64,000 nucleotides of DNA, taken from assembly GCF_949987515.2 (NCBI RefSeq), contig NC_082696.1, positions 58,620,947-58,684,946 of the forward strand. The letters run 5' to 3'. How positions within the stretch are numbered: the first letter of the stretch is position 1; the number at the start of each line of letters is the position of its first letter. The position numbers were made by a program, and so were the translations under genes. This document shows, piece after piece, positions 1-11,059 of the stretch. A model generated the notes under the pieces. It was not told the origin of the DNA. It did no database searches and saw only the letters and a list, made by a program, of their open reading frames with translations. This DNA comes from Delphinus delphis (taxonomy: Eukaryota > Chordata > Mammalia > Artiodactyla > Delphinidae).

Positions 1-316
1 TCTTCTTGGATTGATCCCTTGATCCTTATGTAGTGTTCTTCTTTGTCTCTTGTACTAGTCTTTATTTTACAGTCTATTTTGTCTGATATGAGAATTGCTA
101 CTCCAGATATATTTTGATTTCCATTTGCATGGAATATCTTTTTCCATCCCCTCACTTTCAGTCCGTATGTGTGCCTAGGTCTGAAGTGGGTCTCTTGTAG
201 ACAGAGTATATATGGGTCTTGTTTTTGTATCCATCAGCCAGTCTATGTCTTTTGGTTGGAGCATTTAATCCATTTACATTTAAGGTAGTTATCGATATGT
301 ATGTTCCTATTACCAT
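1..316 (-). pseudogene. L1 ORF2 endonuclease domain, N-terminal fragment
   Basis: ORF2p is the endonuclease/reverse transcriptase that nicks target DNA and copies L1 and SINE RNA. From the Met at 316 the minus strand reads MVIGTYISITTLNVNGLNAP, the conserved start of the apurinic-type endonuclease with its catalytic Asn. A single-base loss near 'RHRLAD' then changes frame. The next frame continues with WIQKQDPYILCLQETHF, which includes the QET catalytic segment, and runs to the window edge. It is truncated by the window rather than demonstrably in the genome. Confidence 0.9.
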
Positions 317-374
317 TTTCTTAACTGTTTTGGGCTTGTTATTGGAGGTCTTTTCCTTCCCTTGTGTTTCCTGC

Positions 375-1267
375 CTAAAGAAGTTCCTTTAGCATTTGTT
401 GTAAAGCTGGTTTGCTGGTGCTGAATTCTCTTAGGTATTGCTCATCTGTAAAGGTTTTAATTTCTCTGTTGAATCTGAATGAGATCCTTGCTGGGTTGAG
501 TAATCTTGGTTGTGGATTCTTCCCTTTCATCACTTTCAGTATGTCCTGCCACTCCCTTCTGGCTTGCAGAGTTTCTGCTGAAAGGTCAGCTGTTAACCTT
601 ATGGGGATTTCATTGTATGTTATGTGCTGTTTTTCCCTTGCTGCTTTTAATATTTTTTCTTTGTATTTAATTTTGGATAGTTTGATTTATATATGTCTTG
701 GCATGTTTCTCCTTGGATTTATCCTTTATGGGACTCTGTGTGCTTCCTGGACTTGATTGACTATTTCCTTTCCCATATTAGGGAAGTTTTCAACTGTAAT
801 CTCTTCAAATATTTTCTCAGACCCTTTCTTTTTCTCTTCTTCTTCTGGGACCCCTATAATTCGAATGTTGGTGTGTTCAATGTTGCCCCAGATGTCTCTT
901 GGACTGTCCTCAATTCTTTTCATTCTTTTTTCTTTATCCTGCTCTGTGGTAGTTATTTCCATTATTTTATCTTCCAGGTCACTTCTCTGTTCTTCTGCCT
1001 CAGCTATTCTGCTATTGTTTCCTTCTAGAGAATTTTTAATTTCATTTATTGTGTTGTTCATCATTGTTTGTTTGCTCTTTATTTCTTCTAGGTCCTTGTT
1101 AAACGTTTCTTGTATTTTCTCCATTCTATTTTCAAGATTTTGGATCATCTTTCTATCATTACTCTGAATACTTTTTCTAGTACACTGCCTATCTCCTCTT
1201 CATTTGTTTGGTCTGGTGGGTTTTTACCTTGCTCCTTCATCTGCTGTGTGTTTCTCTGTCTTCTCAT
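375..1267 (-). pseudogene. L1 ORF1 (RNA-binding chaperone), inactivated
   Basis: L1 ORF1p is the trimeric coiled-coil/RRM protein that coats L1 RNA. The minus strand starts at a Met at 1267 (MRRQRNTQQMK...) and ends at TAG 375-377 after ...QQMLKELL. The longest uninterrupted piece is 1148-726 (140 aa): a heptad-rich coiled coil (about residues 1-90 of that piece) running into the RRM start (...NIRIIGVPEEE...). Lesions seen directly: a one-base loss near 1155 shifts frame just before 'MIQNLENRMEK', and in-frame TAA codons stand at 726-728 and 687-689 within the RRM/C-terminal part. Overall length, about 297 codons, is close to that usual for ORF1. Confidence 0.92.
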
Positions 1268-1889
1268 TTTGCTTAACTTACTGTGTTTGGGGGCTCCTTT
1301 TCACAGGCTGCAGGTTCGTAGTTCCTGTTGTTTTTGGTGTCTGCCCCCAGTGGCTAAGGTGGGTTCAGTGGACTCCCTGGTGGAGGGGACTGGTGCCTGT
1401 GTTCTAGCGGATGAGGCTGGATCTTGTCTTTCTGGTGGGCAAGACCACGTACTGTGGTGTGTTTTGGGGTGTCTATGAGCTTAGTATGATTTTAGGCAGC
1501 CACTCTGCTAAAGCGTGGGTTTGTGTTCCTGTCTTGCTAGTTGTTTGGCATAGGGTGTCCAGCACTGTAGCTTGCTGGTCATTGAGTGGAGCTGGGTCTT
1601 AGCATTGAGATGGAGATCTCTGGGAGTGCTTTCATGGTTTGATATTACGTGGAGCCGGGAGGTCTCTGGTGGACCGATGTCCTGGACTTGGCTCTCCCAC
1701 CTCAGAGGCACAGGCCTGACACCTGGCCGGAGCACCAAGACTCTGTCAGCCACACTTTTGGGAGGTCTTCTCCCAGCGTTCAGTAGGTGTTCTGTAGGTA
1801 TTGTTCCACATGTAGATTATTTCTGATGTAGTTGTGGGGAGTAAGGTGATCTCCACGTCTTAATCCTCCGCCATCTTGAAGGTCTCCTT
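1268..1889 (-). promoter_or_regulatory. L1 5'UTR / internal promoter, short form
   Basis: Roughly 620 bp from the L1 5' end to the ORF1 start codon. The first ~130 bp and a later block around 1712-1756 (containing 'ggctgacagagtcttgg' on the minus strand) can be matched to the 5'UTR of the L1 at 51214, but about 1.5 kb that separates those blocks there is absent here. L1 5'UTRs carry an internal RNA polymerase II promoter in mammals (established knowledge). Activity of this old copy is unlikely. Confidence 0.8.
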
Positions 1890-2650
1890 CTCCACTTCTC
1901 CCTGGACAGCTCTTCTTCTCACTCTCTCCTCCATGTTCCTTCTCTGCTTCCTTGTTATTTATTTTGATCCTTGTTGCTATGTTTTTCCCTTCTTTTTTCT
2001 CTTTCTATCTCTCTGGGAGGGTAATGGGTTAAGCAATTTGGCTTTTGAGCTATAAGAACAGCATAAAAATTTTGACTTGATAAACGATACTGAAAATCTA
2101 CGTCAAAGTCTCGAAACATTGCAGCAAAAAAAAAAAAAAAAAAAAAGCTGAGCAGCTTCTTTTATACCATGTAACACAGTCAGCCAATTTGCTATCTGAG
2201 GACAAGGGATTACTGGCAACTGAGCCTCATCCACACCTTAAGATCTGTTACCTAACCTACTTCCAGAAATTGGTTTCAGAATCTTTCATATCTGTTTTCT
2301 GTGGCAAGCGGCAGTAAACCAACCCCATATAACTAAAGGCTAAAAGGAAACCATCAACTTGCTACTGGGAAGTGCTGTGGTGGAGCTGACCTCAATCATA
2401 ACTAGATACTTATATCTAGACTATAACCCAGTTATTCTGAAACAAAGTAGGTAGAGGGATTAGAGATAAAGAGGTTAGAGATAAGGGGATAATTTTTAAT
2501 ATTTGAAAACTAAACAAAGTTAAACATATTTCTATTTTCAGGAATAGCTATCATAATACTTCTGTATTTTTATCTCCCCTAATGTTCAGCTTAGTTCAAT
2601 AAGCGTTTATCCCAGTTTATCTCCCTTGGAACTGATTGTTCAGGGTTTGC
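1890..2650. other. Unique sequence with an A21 run
   Basis: No repeat or coding frame recognised. It begins with a pyrimidine-rich stretch next to the L1 5' end (1890-2010). There is an uninterrupted run of 21 A at 2126-2146, not preceded by any SINE or retrogene body that I recognise. Confidence 0.6.
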
Positions 2651-2784
2651 TTTCCCTGCTAGACTGGAAGCTCCTTGAAGTCAAGTCAGGTTTTGTCAAT
2701 TGCTGGTGTGCCAGTGACATTAATATATAGGCCTAGATCTACATATACATACTATTTGAATGAATGAATGAATGAATGAATGAA
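2650..2784 (+). mobile_element. L2 LINE 3' end with (TGAA)7
   Basis: The text 'ctagactggaagctccttga' followed by a (TGAA)7 run at 2757-2784 is the typical end of the L2 3'UTR, which terminates in TGAA repeats. Old and diverged. Confidence 0.65.
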
Positions 2785-2814
2785 AAGAGTGAAACCTAGC
2801 ATAGCCTGTGTGAA

Positions 2815-3040
2815 AGAATATGGACTCTAGAATCAGATAGAGTGTCTCTCCAATTTGAGTTCTGCCATCTTTTAATATGGTGCAGAGTTAAATTATTTGA
2901 CTTTTAAGCTTCACTTTCTCAATTGTAAAAATTAGATAATATTATTTTTCTGTCAGCACTGTGAGAATTAAGGATGATGTATTTAAAGTATCTGATACTG
3001 GCAGAGGCTCAGTAAATGATGGTTACTCTTAGTGTTTTAA
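2815..3040 (+). mobile_element. MIR SINE
   Basis: The order 'ctagaatcagatagagtg', 'gagttctgccatcttttaat', 'cactttctcaattgtaaaaa' and 'ctcagtaaatgatggttact' follows the MIR consensus (tRNA-derived head, core, and the 'cctcatctgtaaaatggg' segment). Diverged as expected for this ancient SINE. Confidence 0.75.
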
Positions 3041-3745
3041 CAAAAAATTCTGGACTAACTATTCAGGATACCAGATGAAACTATTGAGAGGGGTTTCTAC
3101 TGAAACTATTGAAAGAAGTATGAGCAGATCACTTCATTCGAAATGGTAATATAAATTTTAGAGGTGGGTACAGTGTGTAATGGGAACACAGGGAAGAGCC
3201 ATGTGGCGAGCAGAGCTGCCATATTGTACAACTTCAGAAACTGCATACACATCACAGTCGGTATGAATAGAGGGCACTGCAGAGCTGCCATTCACAGCTT
3301 ATGGGATGAACCGTATCAAACTGCTGATATTCAAGCATTATGACATAATAAAAATAAAAATGGGAATGTGCCCCCTGGAACTGAGTCACATGGAGTCCCT
3401 GCATGAGGAAAAGGGAAGAATCAGAGACTTTGTAGGGTCAGTCTTGTCCCCGATGAGCCATGGAACATGAGGAGGAGTCATTGTAGTGAAGAAGTGGGGA
3501 AGACATAGTCAGAGGTGTTGGCAGACACCAGGCAATAGAGGTTTTCAAAGCCTTCCGAGGAATGAGAGATTCGCCGGTTCTGAGCGTAGAGATTGAGGCA
3601 AAGTGAGAAGGATATAAAGCTGAAGAGGTAGGCAAGGTTGGGTTATTCAAAAGCTACAGAGACTATACAGCCTTGAAGCAAAATTACAAAGTGGCTATTT
3701 GGGAAGACATAAATTCTAGAATCTCAGAGAATCCTGTGGTAGCCA
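3040..3745. other. Unique sequence, no gene seen
   Basis: About 700 bp without a recognisable repeat or coding frame. Open frames of 60-70 codons occur on the minus strand but have no family signature. Confidence 0.5.
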
Positions 3746-3779
3746 AATTAGATATCCGCTCCACCACAGCCTTCTCCAA

Positions 3780-4020
3780 TTCTTCAGCCTAAATCAGGTT
3801 CGCCTTTCAGTCTCTGTCGTGGCACTTTATTCTTTTATTTCATAGCATGGCCACAGTTTGAAATTATAGAGTATATTTATTTGTGTATTTATTTGTTTAT
3901 TTACTAGATTATAAACTACAGGAGGGCAGAAACCTTGTCCGATGTGTTTAAAATGATCTTCCAGCACAGTGCCTGGAACTGAGTAGGTAGGAGTTCAAAA
4001 AATATTGGTTGAAGCAATGG
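3780..4020 (+). mobile_element. L2 LINE 3' UTR fragment
   Basis: 'aggagggcagaaaccttgtc' and 'cagcacagtgcctggaactg' followed by 'aaaaaatattggttgaa' match the last ~200 bp of L2. The upstream part ('tcatagcatggccac') is diverged. The T-rich 'tatttgtgtatttatttgtt' stretch at 3870-3902 is a local expansion. Confidence 0.75.
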
Positions 4021-7000
4021 GTGGCTAATAAGTACAAGTTTTTCTAAGTCTGTTATCCCCATATCAAATTTTCCTGGCTTTACTTTAGAAAAGTCCATTT
4101 GAAGGAGCCTATAGGAGAACAACCTCCAGCACTTGTCCCAATTACCTAATCTACATGAAAGGGGGTCCTTTAGCTCAAGTACCAGATGTTTGAAGAGATG
4201 GCCTCCTTTTCTCCCAACTCCTGGGTCCTCTGGACCCACACCTCTGTGATGCCAGGTGACAAGTCAGGCTTGGCTGCATGCCAAAACCAAGAGATGCACA
4301 GAGAAGTGTTGCATATTTTTCTGAACAGACTAACTCAAGGCCTCTTAGCTGGAAATGAAGAGGTTTGAGTGTTGGGGGTAATAAATGAAAGAAGTATCTT
4401 CTTAAAATTTTACTAAACCCAAGGTCGTTCGTCATGGAGAGCCATCGGAGAGACATGTTAGTTACAAGAATGCATTTGGCAGGTGTTTGGATGTTGTAAG
4501 GACTTGAATTAGGCCTTGTATTACATCATTAGCCACCAAAGGGAGTGGTGGTGTCCCTGTTGTCTGGCTCTGGCTTATCAACATCACGTATCTCCTTGCT
4601 ATACCACCGTGACTAGTTTTTCACCTTAAAATCGTTAAGATAAAACCAGAACATTTCCCTCATGTCTTGAAAACAGTCTTGAAAATTATGTTCAATTTAC
4701 TTCAGTAGGAAAAGTGAAACAGGCTTGATTGAAGTACAAAGTATGACTCTCCCTATTCCCCTGAAATGCCTACCTGTCACTGTGATGCATGGATACCATT
4801 TCTGTGTTTGTGGGTATTGTGGTCGGGGTAAGATTGGGACTTAAGTAAGATTCCCCTTGGGACATCTTTGAAGTTTATTAACTTCTAACTAGTGTTGTAA
4901 ACCCAATGCCAGAATTTGGAGATCCTGGTTCTTCTGTTCATGGCGTTTTATTCACTGTGACTAATAAGCTTCCTAATAAATCCTTGCCAGACTTATACAA
5001 ATATCTGGTTTCCCAAATTCTTTTTCAACTTACATAAACTATCAACTTGCATAACACATCAACTGCATTTTCCTCCTCTTAAATGTAGAAATCCAGTTTC
5101 AATGGGAAGATTTAATATTTGATATTAAATATGTGATCAAGTGAAAGATAAACCACTTAATTGTGTGGAGAGATAATATTCATTCAAATAAAAACGCTCT
5201 GGAAGCCTGGTGTTGGTGATTTATGTGAGTATTTTGGGTCTAATCCTGGAACATTCACAATGTCTCCTTTTCTTCCCCCAAGACACAGTCCACTCGTTGT
5301 CTTGGGTATTTGAAACAAAACATTTAATGCTAATCTTAAAATTAGCAAAATTTCCATATTGAGCAAAGAGTTTGGAGAGGAACCTTATAGTCGAAACCTT
5401 TGATCATCCTTAAATATTGCTATTCATAAGAGGCATCCCATAAATGTTTATTTAAAGGGGCTGCTTGTTTAGAGTTTCCGTGAAATTAGCTTTGGCTCTT
5501 ATAGACCTAGGTTATGTTTGATGCTATATGAAGATATAATAGTGAGAAGCCAATTAGGTTTGGGAATGGAAATTCCTAAAATTGTTTAAAACAATGTTAG
5601 TTTGTGTCTGCAGAGTCCGTGGGGAGAGCATCATCGTCAATGTCAGCCAAACCAGAAATCCTGCTGGAAGATGCTACCAACGCAAACATTACCCTGGGCC
5701 AGAGACTATTGGGAGGTTTAAGTATTGAGGGAAAAAGCCATTGCTTTATCAGGCGACTACATTAGTGGTAGATGTTATATTAGTCACCTGCAAGAATTAA
5801 AGCAGCTACTTATGTAGTAAACTGAACAGTTGATAGTGATTTGGGCACCCAGAGAAGAAAGTTCACTAAGCAAACTTATAAAAAGCAGGCACTTTTCTCT
5901 AAGGATTCTCAGGCTACAGCCTCATCTCTGCCCTACAGACTACATGGGAAAGAGTAAAACCTCTGGTACAGGGTTTATTTGCAGAAGTATAAGAAGCTGT
6001 CAGACACCAGAAGAATTTCATCAGGAAGTTACTCAGCCCACACTTCATTTACATTGAAGTTAATTGCAAGGTGCATTTCAACACACTACATGGAAGTATT
6101 TACTTTATTCTTGTGTTCTGAAAAGCTGCTGGTCTAAGGACTAACGCTACCTGTTGAGAAGGGACGAAGCCAAAACTAAAGACGTTGTTCTCCTGCAGAA
6201 GGGTCTCAGGGATTCTACAGCGTCTGCTTTACAAGAGGTTAAAAAGGTGGCTGGGAGGTTTATACCCTCAGAGTCTCTGAACTCAGCTGGGCGGTTCTAC
6301 AGAGCTAGGACCCTTCCTTCCTCTGCTGTATCTATAACCCTTGGAGAGAAGAGAAAACAGCCAGTGCTGATATGAAGGCAGGCGGGATTGTGAGGGGCAC
6401 TTGGGGCGGGCAGAGCAATTAACTCTTTTCCTCAACTGTAGAGAACCAGGCTTCTCTTGATCTCACAGTAGACTACAGCCAGTGGCCGGGATTCTTTACA
6501 GTGAGTGAAATAGACAGTGATGCTACAATACCAAAGAGGAGACCCGCCCTGGTCCGGCGTTCATAGTGAGAGAACTTTCATAATGAGGCCTGTGGATAAA
6601 GGACTGAGATCCTTTACAGAGAAGGGAAGTGCAAATAGGGTGCGTCTGAGCTGATCTGTTGGAGTCACTTCACCTCTGAACAGGTTGGGAGCTTTCAAGC
6701 CCCTTGAAGTTTTAAAAAGGCACTGATTTCAGCATGAGATGTTTGCTGCACTGCGCTCAGCTGGAATGAAACGAAGGGGAGGAAAAGTAGCTTCTTTCTT
6801 GCATTCAGAAAGCAGAGGCCAATTGAATGGATTCTACTCAAACTGATTGCGTTTGTAGTTTTTGAAAAAAAAAAAAAAAGAAAAAGCTAAGAAGTTTAAA
6901 TCCTATTCACCAAGTTCACAAAAACAAAACCCGGTCACAGAAGGACTCTGAGAAGTGAACACATCCTTACAAGAGATGGACAATCTAAAACAAGCTTTAT

Positions 7001-7960
7001 TAAATAAGTCCCTTTCACACCGGCTTCTTAGTATAACTCAGTAGCTCATACTTCTCTGCCTCATTTTAAGGGTTTTCTTTACCGTGGTCTAGTTTAAATC
7101 AAATGTTCAACACAATTTTCTAAGTTTACAAGGGTTTATTAATTCATTGAGTGGAAAACCAAAAGACTTTTTCTATGTTCTCTTTAAAGAATAGAATATA
7201 TTCTGCACCTCCCTTCCACTTGGCAATGACTAGGGGCTCTATGACACGAAAGCCAACAAAAGTGCTGAAAAGTGAAATCTGGTTCTTTATGATTTGTTTG
7301 CTCACCCTGCTCATCTGACATCTTCACTCGGTCAAAATGCACAGGGCTCTTACCGGCCTCTCTTTCCCTTACGTAGCCTTTGCTTATGCAAAATGTTATA
7401 CATTTATCCATCCACTTAATTCGTGCAATGCTTTAAAGCTTTTATTCAACTACCTGAATCTCCTTTACATCTGTCTGCTTTAGCATCCTCGGTCTTGGTC
7501 TGAAGGCCCCCAGAGGTCAGGAAATTGGATATTACCTCACTTTGTACAAGACGCGGGGGAGTGCCGTCTCTGGCCCTCTGCCTCACAAATGCTTTTAGAG
7601 GATGATGACGTTGATGGGGGTGTGCCATCTCACCGGTATAAGGAAACTTGTAAGGAGTAGGTCAAGCGTGAAGGATATTATCTTTTGGAATTTACATTTA
7701 AGGTGATGCGCTGGACTGGCCAGTTCAGGCTGCTGAGGTGCTATACGGAATCTAGGAATAGTACTGTATTTAGTTAAGCGATCTGAACGTGTCATTAGGC
7801 TGCTGAATCCACGGAGAGAGAAAAGTATCTTATTTTTTATCCCATATAAAATAAACTGGACACCCAAGCGTACTTTATAATATTTTTAACCTATTAGAGG
7901 TTTATGTTTTGTAAATTATATTTACACAGACTTTTGTAGTTAGTAGTTCATGATGTGTAA
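4020..7960. other. Unique sequence, about 3.9 kb, no gene recognised
   Basis: No LINE, SINE, LTR or DNA transposon recognised by eye and no frame with a protein signature. The longest open frames are about 75-107 codons and look random. A run of A (15, then A5 after one G) lies near 6864-6885. A GC-richer patch with 'ggggcgggc' sits near 6400-6420. Diverged ancient repeats could be missed here. Confidence 0.5.
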
Positions 7961-8125
7961 ATGTGAAGTGGTGGTGGTATCTCATTTTTATCTCCATTTC
8001 ACAGATCAGGAAAAGTGCTTCCAAGAAACTGAATAAAGTTAGAAACATCCCATGCTAGACTCACCCTGTGAAGTAAGATTAGAAGTGAGATTACAACTCA
8101 AATTTCATAAACACTAAGCCACTAG
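7960..8125 (-). mobile_element. MIR SINE
   Basis: 'tatctccatttcacagatca' is the reverse complement of the MIR core 'ctgtaaaatggggata' region, followed by the expected downstream half ending near 'aagtgagattacaactcaaa'. Diverged. Confidence 0.6.
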
Positions 8126-8954
8126 TTAAATTATTGAATAGCAACCATGTCCTTGGTTGTTTTAGTTTTCTGTCCCCATTATCCTTGAGTTCTATTTAGA
8201 TGATGCTCATATCTAATAAGCATTTTCTTAGGCATAGGCCGTGAGCCAGCTTGAAGAAAATAAAACACAGTTTTCCATAAATACTGGTAGATGGGCTGTG
8301 GGAGAGGCTACGTGCCTGTAATCTACTTCAGGAAATGTCTTTATAGTAAATAATGAACGGCTCAGAGTTTTGCAATTCGTATGATACTGAAAGATACAGT
8401 GATATAGGAACATTACCAGGTTCTTACCTGAGCCAGGTAAGACTTTCTTTTTCTTTTTTTGAAGTTGATGATAATTTTATTTATTTATTTATGGTTTAAG
8501 ACATTTATTTGTGAAAATTGATTATAACATAAGCTGCTGCTTCTTGCTTCCTCCTTCTTTTCCCCTTATTCCTCCTCCTCCTTCATATTATTATTATTAA
8601 AATGATTGGATTTCAAGCTGAGGTTTAAAAGAAAACGTAGACATCTGCATCTCTAAATCTACTTTACAGAAGTACTTCCGTCTACAGCTCTTATTTGGCC
8701 CCAACTTGTGAAATTTAATTATGTTCCCCTCAAGGAAAATGGTGAAGTTTGTTTTATGAGTTTGTTTCCCCAGTATTTTCTTTGTTCTAGTGATTATTCC
8801 AACTCCCAAATACTTTCATTGCCCCCACTAATTTGTACTTTTTGATTAAAGTCATTTAACAAGAGTGAAATCTCTGATTCTAAACATTTTACCTCAAATG
8901 TGTCATTTTTTTTTCCTCTGGTGGCAGAATATTTCTCCTACTCCTTTAGGCATC
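8125..8954. other. Unique, A/T- and CT-rich sequence
   Basis: Contains short simple repeats: 'ttatttatttattta' near 8476-8492, a CTC/CCT-rich patch at about 8548-8584 and 'attattattatta' at about 8586-8600. No coding frame or transposon body recognised. Confidence 0.5.
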
Positions 8955-8968
8955 AAGAAGCAACATTA

Positions 8969-9183
8969 GGGCTTCCCTGGTGGCGCAGTGGTTGAGAGTC
9001 TGCCTGCCGATGCAGGGGACGCGGGTTCGTGCCCCGGTCCGGGAAGATCCCACATGCCGCGGAGCGGCTGGGCCCGTGAGCCATTGGCCGCTGAGCCTGC
9101 GCGTCCGGAGCCTGTGCTCCGCAACCGGAAAGGCCACAACAGTGAGAGGCCCGTGTACCGCAAAAAAAAAAAAAAAAAAAAAA
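8969..9183 (+). mobile_element. CHR-2 type tRNA-derived SINE (copy A)
   Basis: Full-length cetacean CHR-2 SINE: a tRNA-Glu-derived head, a tRNA-unrelated body ending 'gtaccgc', and a tail of about 20 A. Target duplication: 'aagaagcaacatta' at 8955-8968 and 'aagaagtagcatta' at 9182-9195 (12/14 identical). SINEs of this kind are copied by L1 reverse transcriptase. This family is abundant in whales and dolphins and fixes the lineage of the window. It is the only one of the six CHR copies on the plus strand. Confidence 0.97.
8981..9034 (+). promoter_or_regulatory. RNA polymerase III A and B boxes of SINE copy A
   Basis: A box 'tggcgcagtgg' at 8981-8991 and B box 'ggttcgtgccc' at 9024-9034 match the tRNA internal promoter patterns, 32 bp apart. 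Both are intact by eye, so the copy could in principle be transcribed by Pol III. Confidence 0.8.
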
Positions 9184-9195
9184 GAAGTAGCATTA

Positions 9196-10158
9196 AGTTG
9201 TGTCTTTGAGTTGGAGGTGGGAGAGGACAGTGGAAATAAAACCACACGTTTGAGCTTGAGGGTAAGTTAGATTGAACTTTTCAGGCAAAACAGATGTGCA
9301 TTGGTTGACGGGGCCTATCAGTGGGGAATCTCTAAGATTTCTATCTACCCTGCTGGCTCCTTGCCCCTGGGGTGGATGAATCCTAGGTTGGTTCCACTGA
9401 GCTGTCAAAGGGTGTGAATTTGGCAGGCTTCTTATCTTTTTGAGAACCATGGGTTTCTTTCTGCTGCCCTATGAAGTTAAACGGGAAGCCAGCTCGATGC
9501 CATGGAGTCCCTTGATGAGCACAAGACAGAGAAGGTAGCTGTGATCTTATAACCAAGACAGTTGGGAAATTCTTATGTCAAATTGTCTTTCAAGCCAACC
9601 ACATTAGGAATATTTGATCAAATAATGATAAATACACCGGAAGCTCTGCACATAATGGTCAAACTGGATGTAAGAAAATGTCTTTAACCCCGATGGCATT
9701 CGCCCAAGAAGTCTGAAAGAATTGAAAAGGACTTTAGTATGAGGAAATGATAGCTGACACTTGATTGGAGATGATAAAATCATATATGGAAGATTCCCAT
9801 TAATAATAAAATAAAAGAAAAAGAAAAATTCTTTCCAATATTCTCTGCCCTTAGTGAATGACTATGTACTTTGAGGCATTAAATTTATCTTCGTGCTGTC
9901 TTTGAGATTTTGGTGTAGGGCTGACTCGAGTTGTCTAATTTATCTCACTGGATGGCTTCCAACATAAAACAAGATTCATCTATCTTTTAAAAAATTATTA
10001 AAAAAATTATTTTTAGCAAAGGAACACATGCACCTAGCTTAAAAAAATCAAATATACTTCCGGGTTTAGATGACAGATTTAAACTTTTTGCAGAATTTTC
10101 CCCCTAATACCTAAGAAAAAAGCACAACTACATCATAGAAATCTTTTACCTGCATTAT
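9196..10158. other. Unique sequence between two SINEs
   Basis: About 960 bp without recognised gene or repeat. A/T-rich near 9790-9830 and 9985-10020. Confidence 0.5.
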
Positions 10159-10170
10159 TCCAATAGCTTT

Positions 10171-10363
10171 TTTTTTTTTTTTTTTTGCAGTACACGGGCC
10201 TCTCACTGTTGTGGCCTCTCCCGTTGCGGAGCTCAGACTCAGCGGCCATGGCTCATGGGCCCAGCCGCTCCGCAGCATGTGGGATCTTCCCGGACCGGGG
10301 CACGAACCCGTGTCCCCTGCATCGGCAGGCAGACTCTCAACCACTGCGCCACCAGGGAAGCCC
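10171..10363 (-). mobile_element. CHR-2 type SINE (copy B), internally deleted
   Basis: Inverted CHR-2 SINE with a T-tail of about 19 (10168-10186). Target duplication 'tccaatagcttttt' is perfect: 10159-10172 and 10364-10377. Relative to the other copies it lacks about 15 bp between 'ttgcggagc' and 'ctcagcggcc' (near 10227-10234), which may mark a subfamily or a private deletion. Confidence 0.96.
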
Positions 10364-10394
10364 TCCAATAGCTTTTTAATTGGTCTTCCTTTTA

Positions 10395-11055
10395 CCTTTG
10401 TCTACCTACACTGTGCTCTCAACAAACTAGCCAAAGTAATCCTTGTAAAATGTTAGATCGCCCTCCTTGGCTGAAACCATGAAACTCAGAGCAAAAGCCT
10501 TTCAATGGCCTGCTGTGAATATCACAGACTGAATATCTAGCTCTCCATCACCTCTGTGGTCTTAGCACACACCACTTTCTGTTTCCCTCCCTCTATATTG
10601 GTTTCCTTACCTTCACTTTTCTTCGGACGTTCTCAAACGTGTTCTCACCTTAGGCCTTTGCATTGGCTGTTCCCTTTGGCTCTAACACTCTTCCCCTAGA
10701 GATCTGCAGAGCTCATTCCTTCAATTCATTGTTCATATATCACCTTCTAAATAAGGCCTTCCATGACTGCCTTGTTTAACACTGAAATTCGACCTTTCCA
10801 CTCTCCCACTCCTGTGCCCCAATCTTCCTTACATTTCTCTAGTTTTCCTTTTATTCCCATAGCACTTGTCACTTCTGTCATACCATGCTACTGTGTAACT
10901 TACTTCTTTTTTACGTTTCCTGCTTACTCCTTGGCCCTCACCTGGTCCCATCCCCAACAAGCTCCATAGCTTCGTCTGGTTTGTTTAGAGCCATACCCAA
11001 CAGCCTAGTGCCGGACACATAGAAGTTTAATAAATATTTGTTGAATTAATGAATA
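10395..11055 (+). mobile_element. L2 LINE 3'UTR, long segment
   Basis: A run of L2 landmarks in order: 'ggcctttgcattggctgttc', 'ctaacactcttcccctagag', 'aataaggccttccatgactg', 'ccatagcacttgtcacttct', and the end 'aataaatatttgttgaatta'. This is one of the better-preserved old repeats in the window. It starts directly after the duplication of SINE copy B, which therefore inserted at or within its edge. Confidence 0.88.
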
Positions 11056-11059
11056 TAGT

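Larger units (their letters stand above)
1..1889 (-). mobile_element. LINE-1, 5' part (5'UTR, ORF1, start of ORF2), cut by window edge
   Basis: Reading the minus strand from 1889 downward gives an L1 in normal order: a 5'UTR opening with 'ggagaccttcaagatggcgg', ORF1 (about 1267-375), a spacer of about 58 bp, and ORF2 from a Met at 316 to the window edge. The 5' end matches that of the second L1 at 51214, so both belong to related cetartiodactyl L1 families. The element is 5'-complete. Its 3' end and target duplication lie outside the window. ORF1 has a frame change and two stops, so the copy is dead. Confidence 0.95.

Noticed and set aside
726..1148. A 140-codon minus-strand open frame that looks like a coiled-coil cellular gene.
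   Set aside because: Its sequence and neighbourhood are those of L1 ORF1: L1 5'UTR before it and ORF2 start after it. It is an inactivated mobile-element gene.
4860..5000. LTR-like end ('cctaataaatccttgccaga').
   Set aside because: An AATAAA-like word alone; no matching LTR blocks upstream and no TG...CA boundaries found.
8969..9183. tRNA gene suggested by good A and B boxes.
   Set aside because: The sequence is a SINE: the tRNA-like head does not complete a mature tRNA and is followed by the SINE body, A-tail and target duplications.
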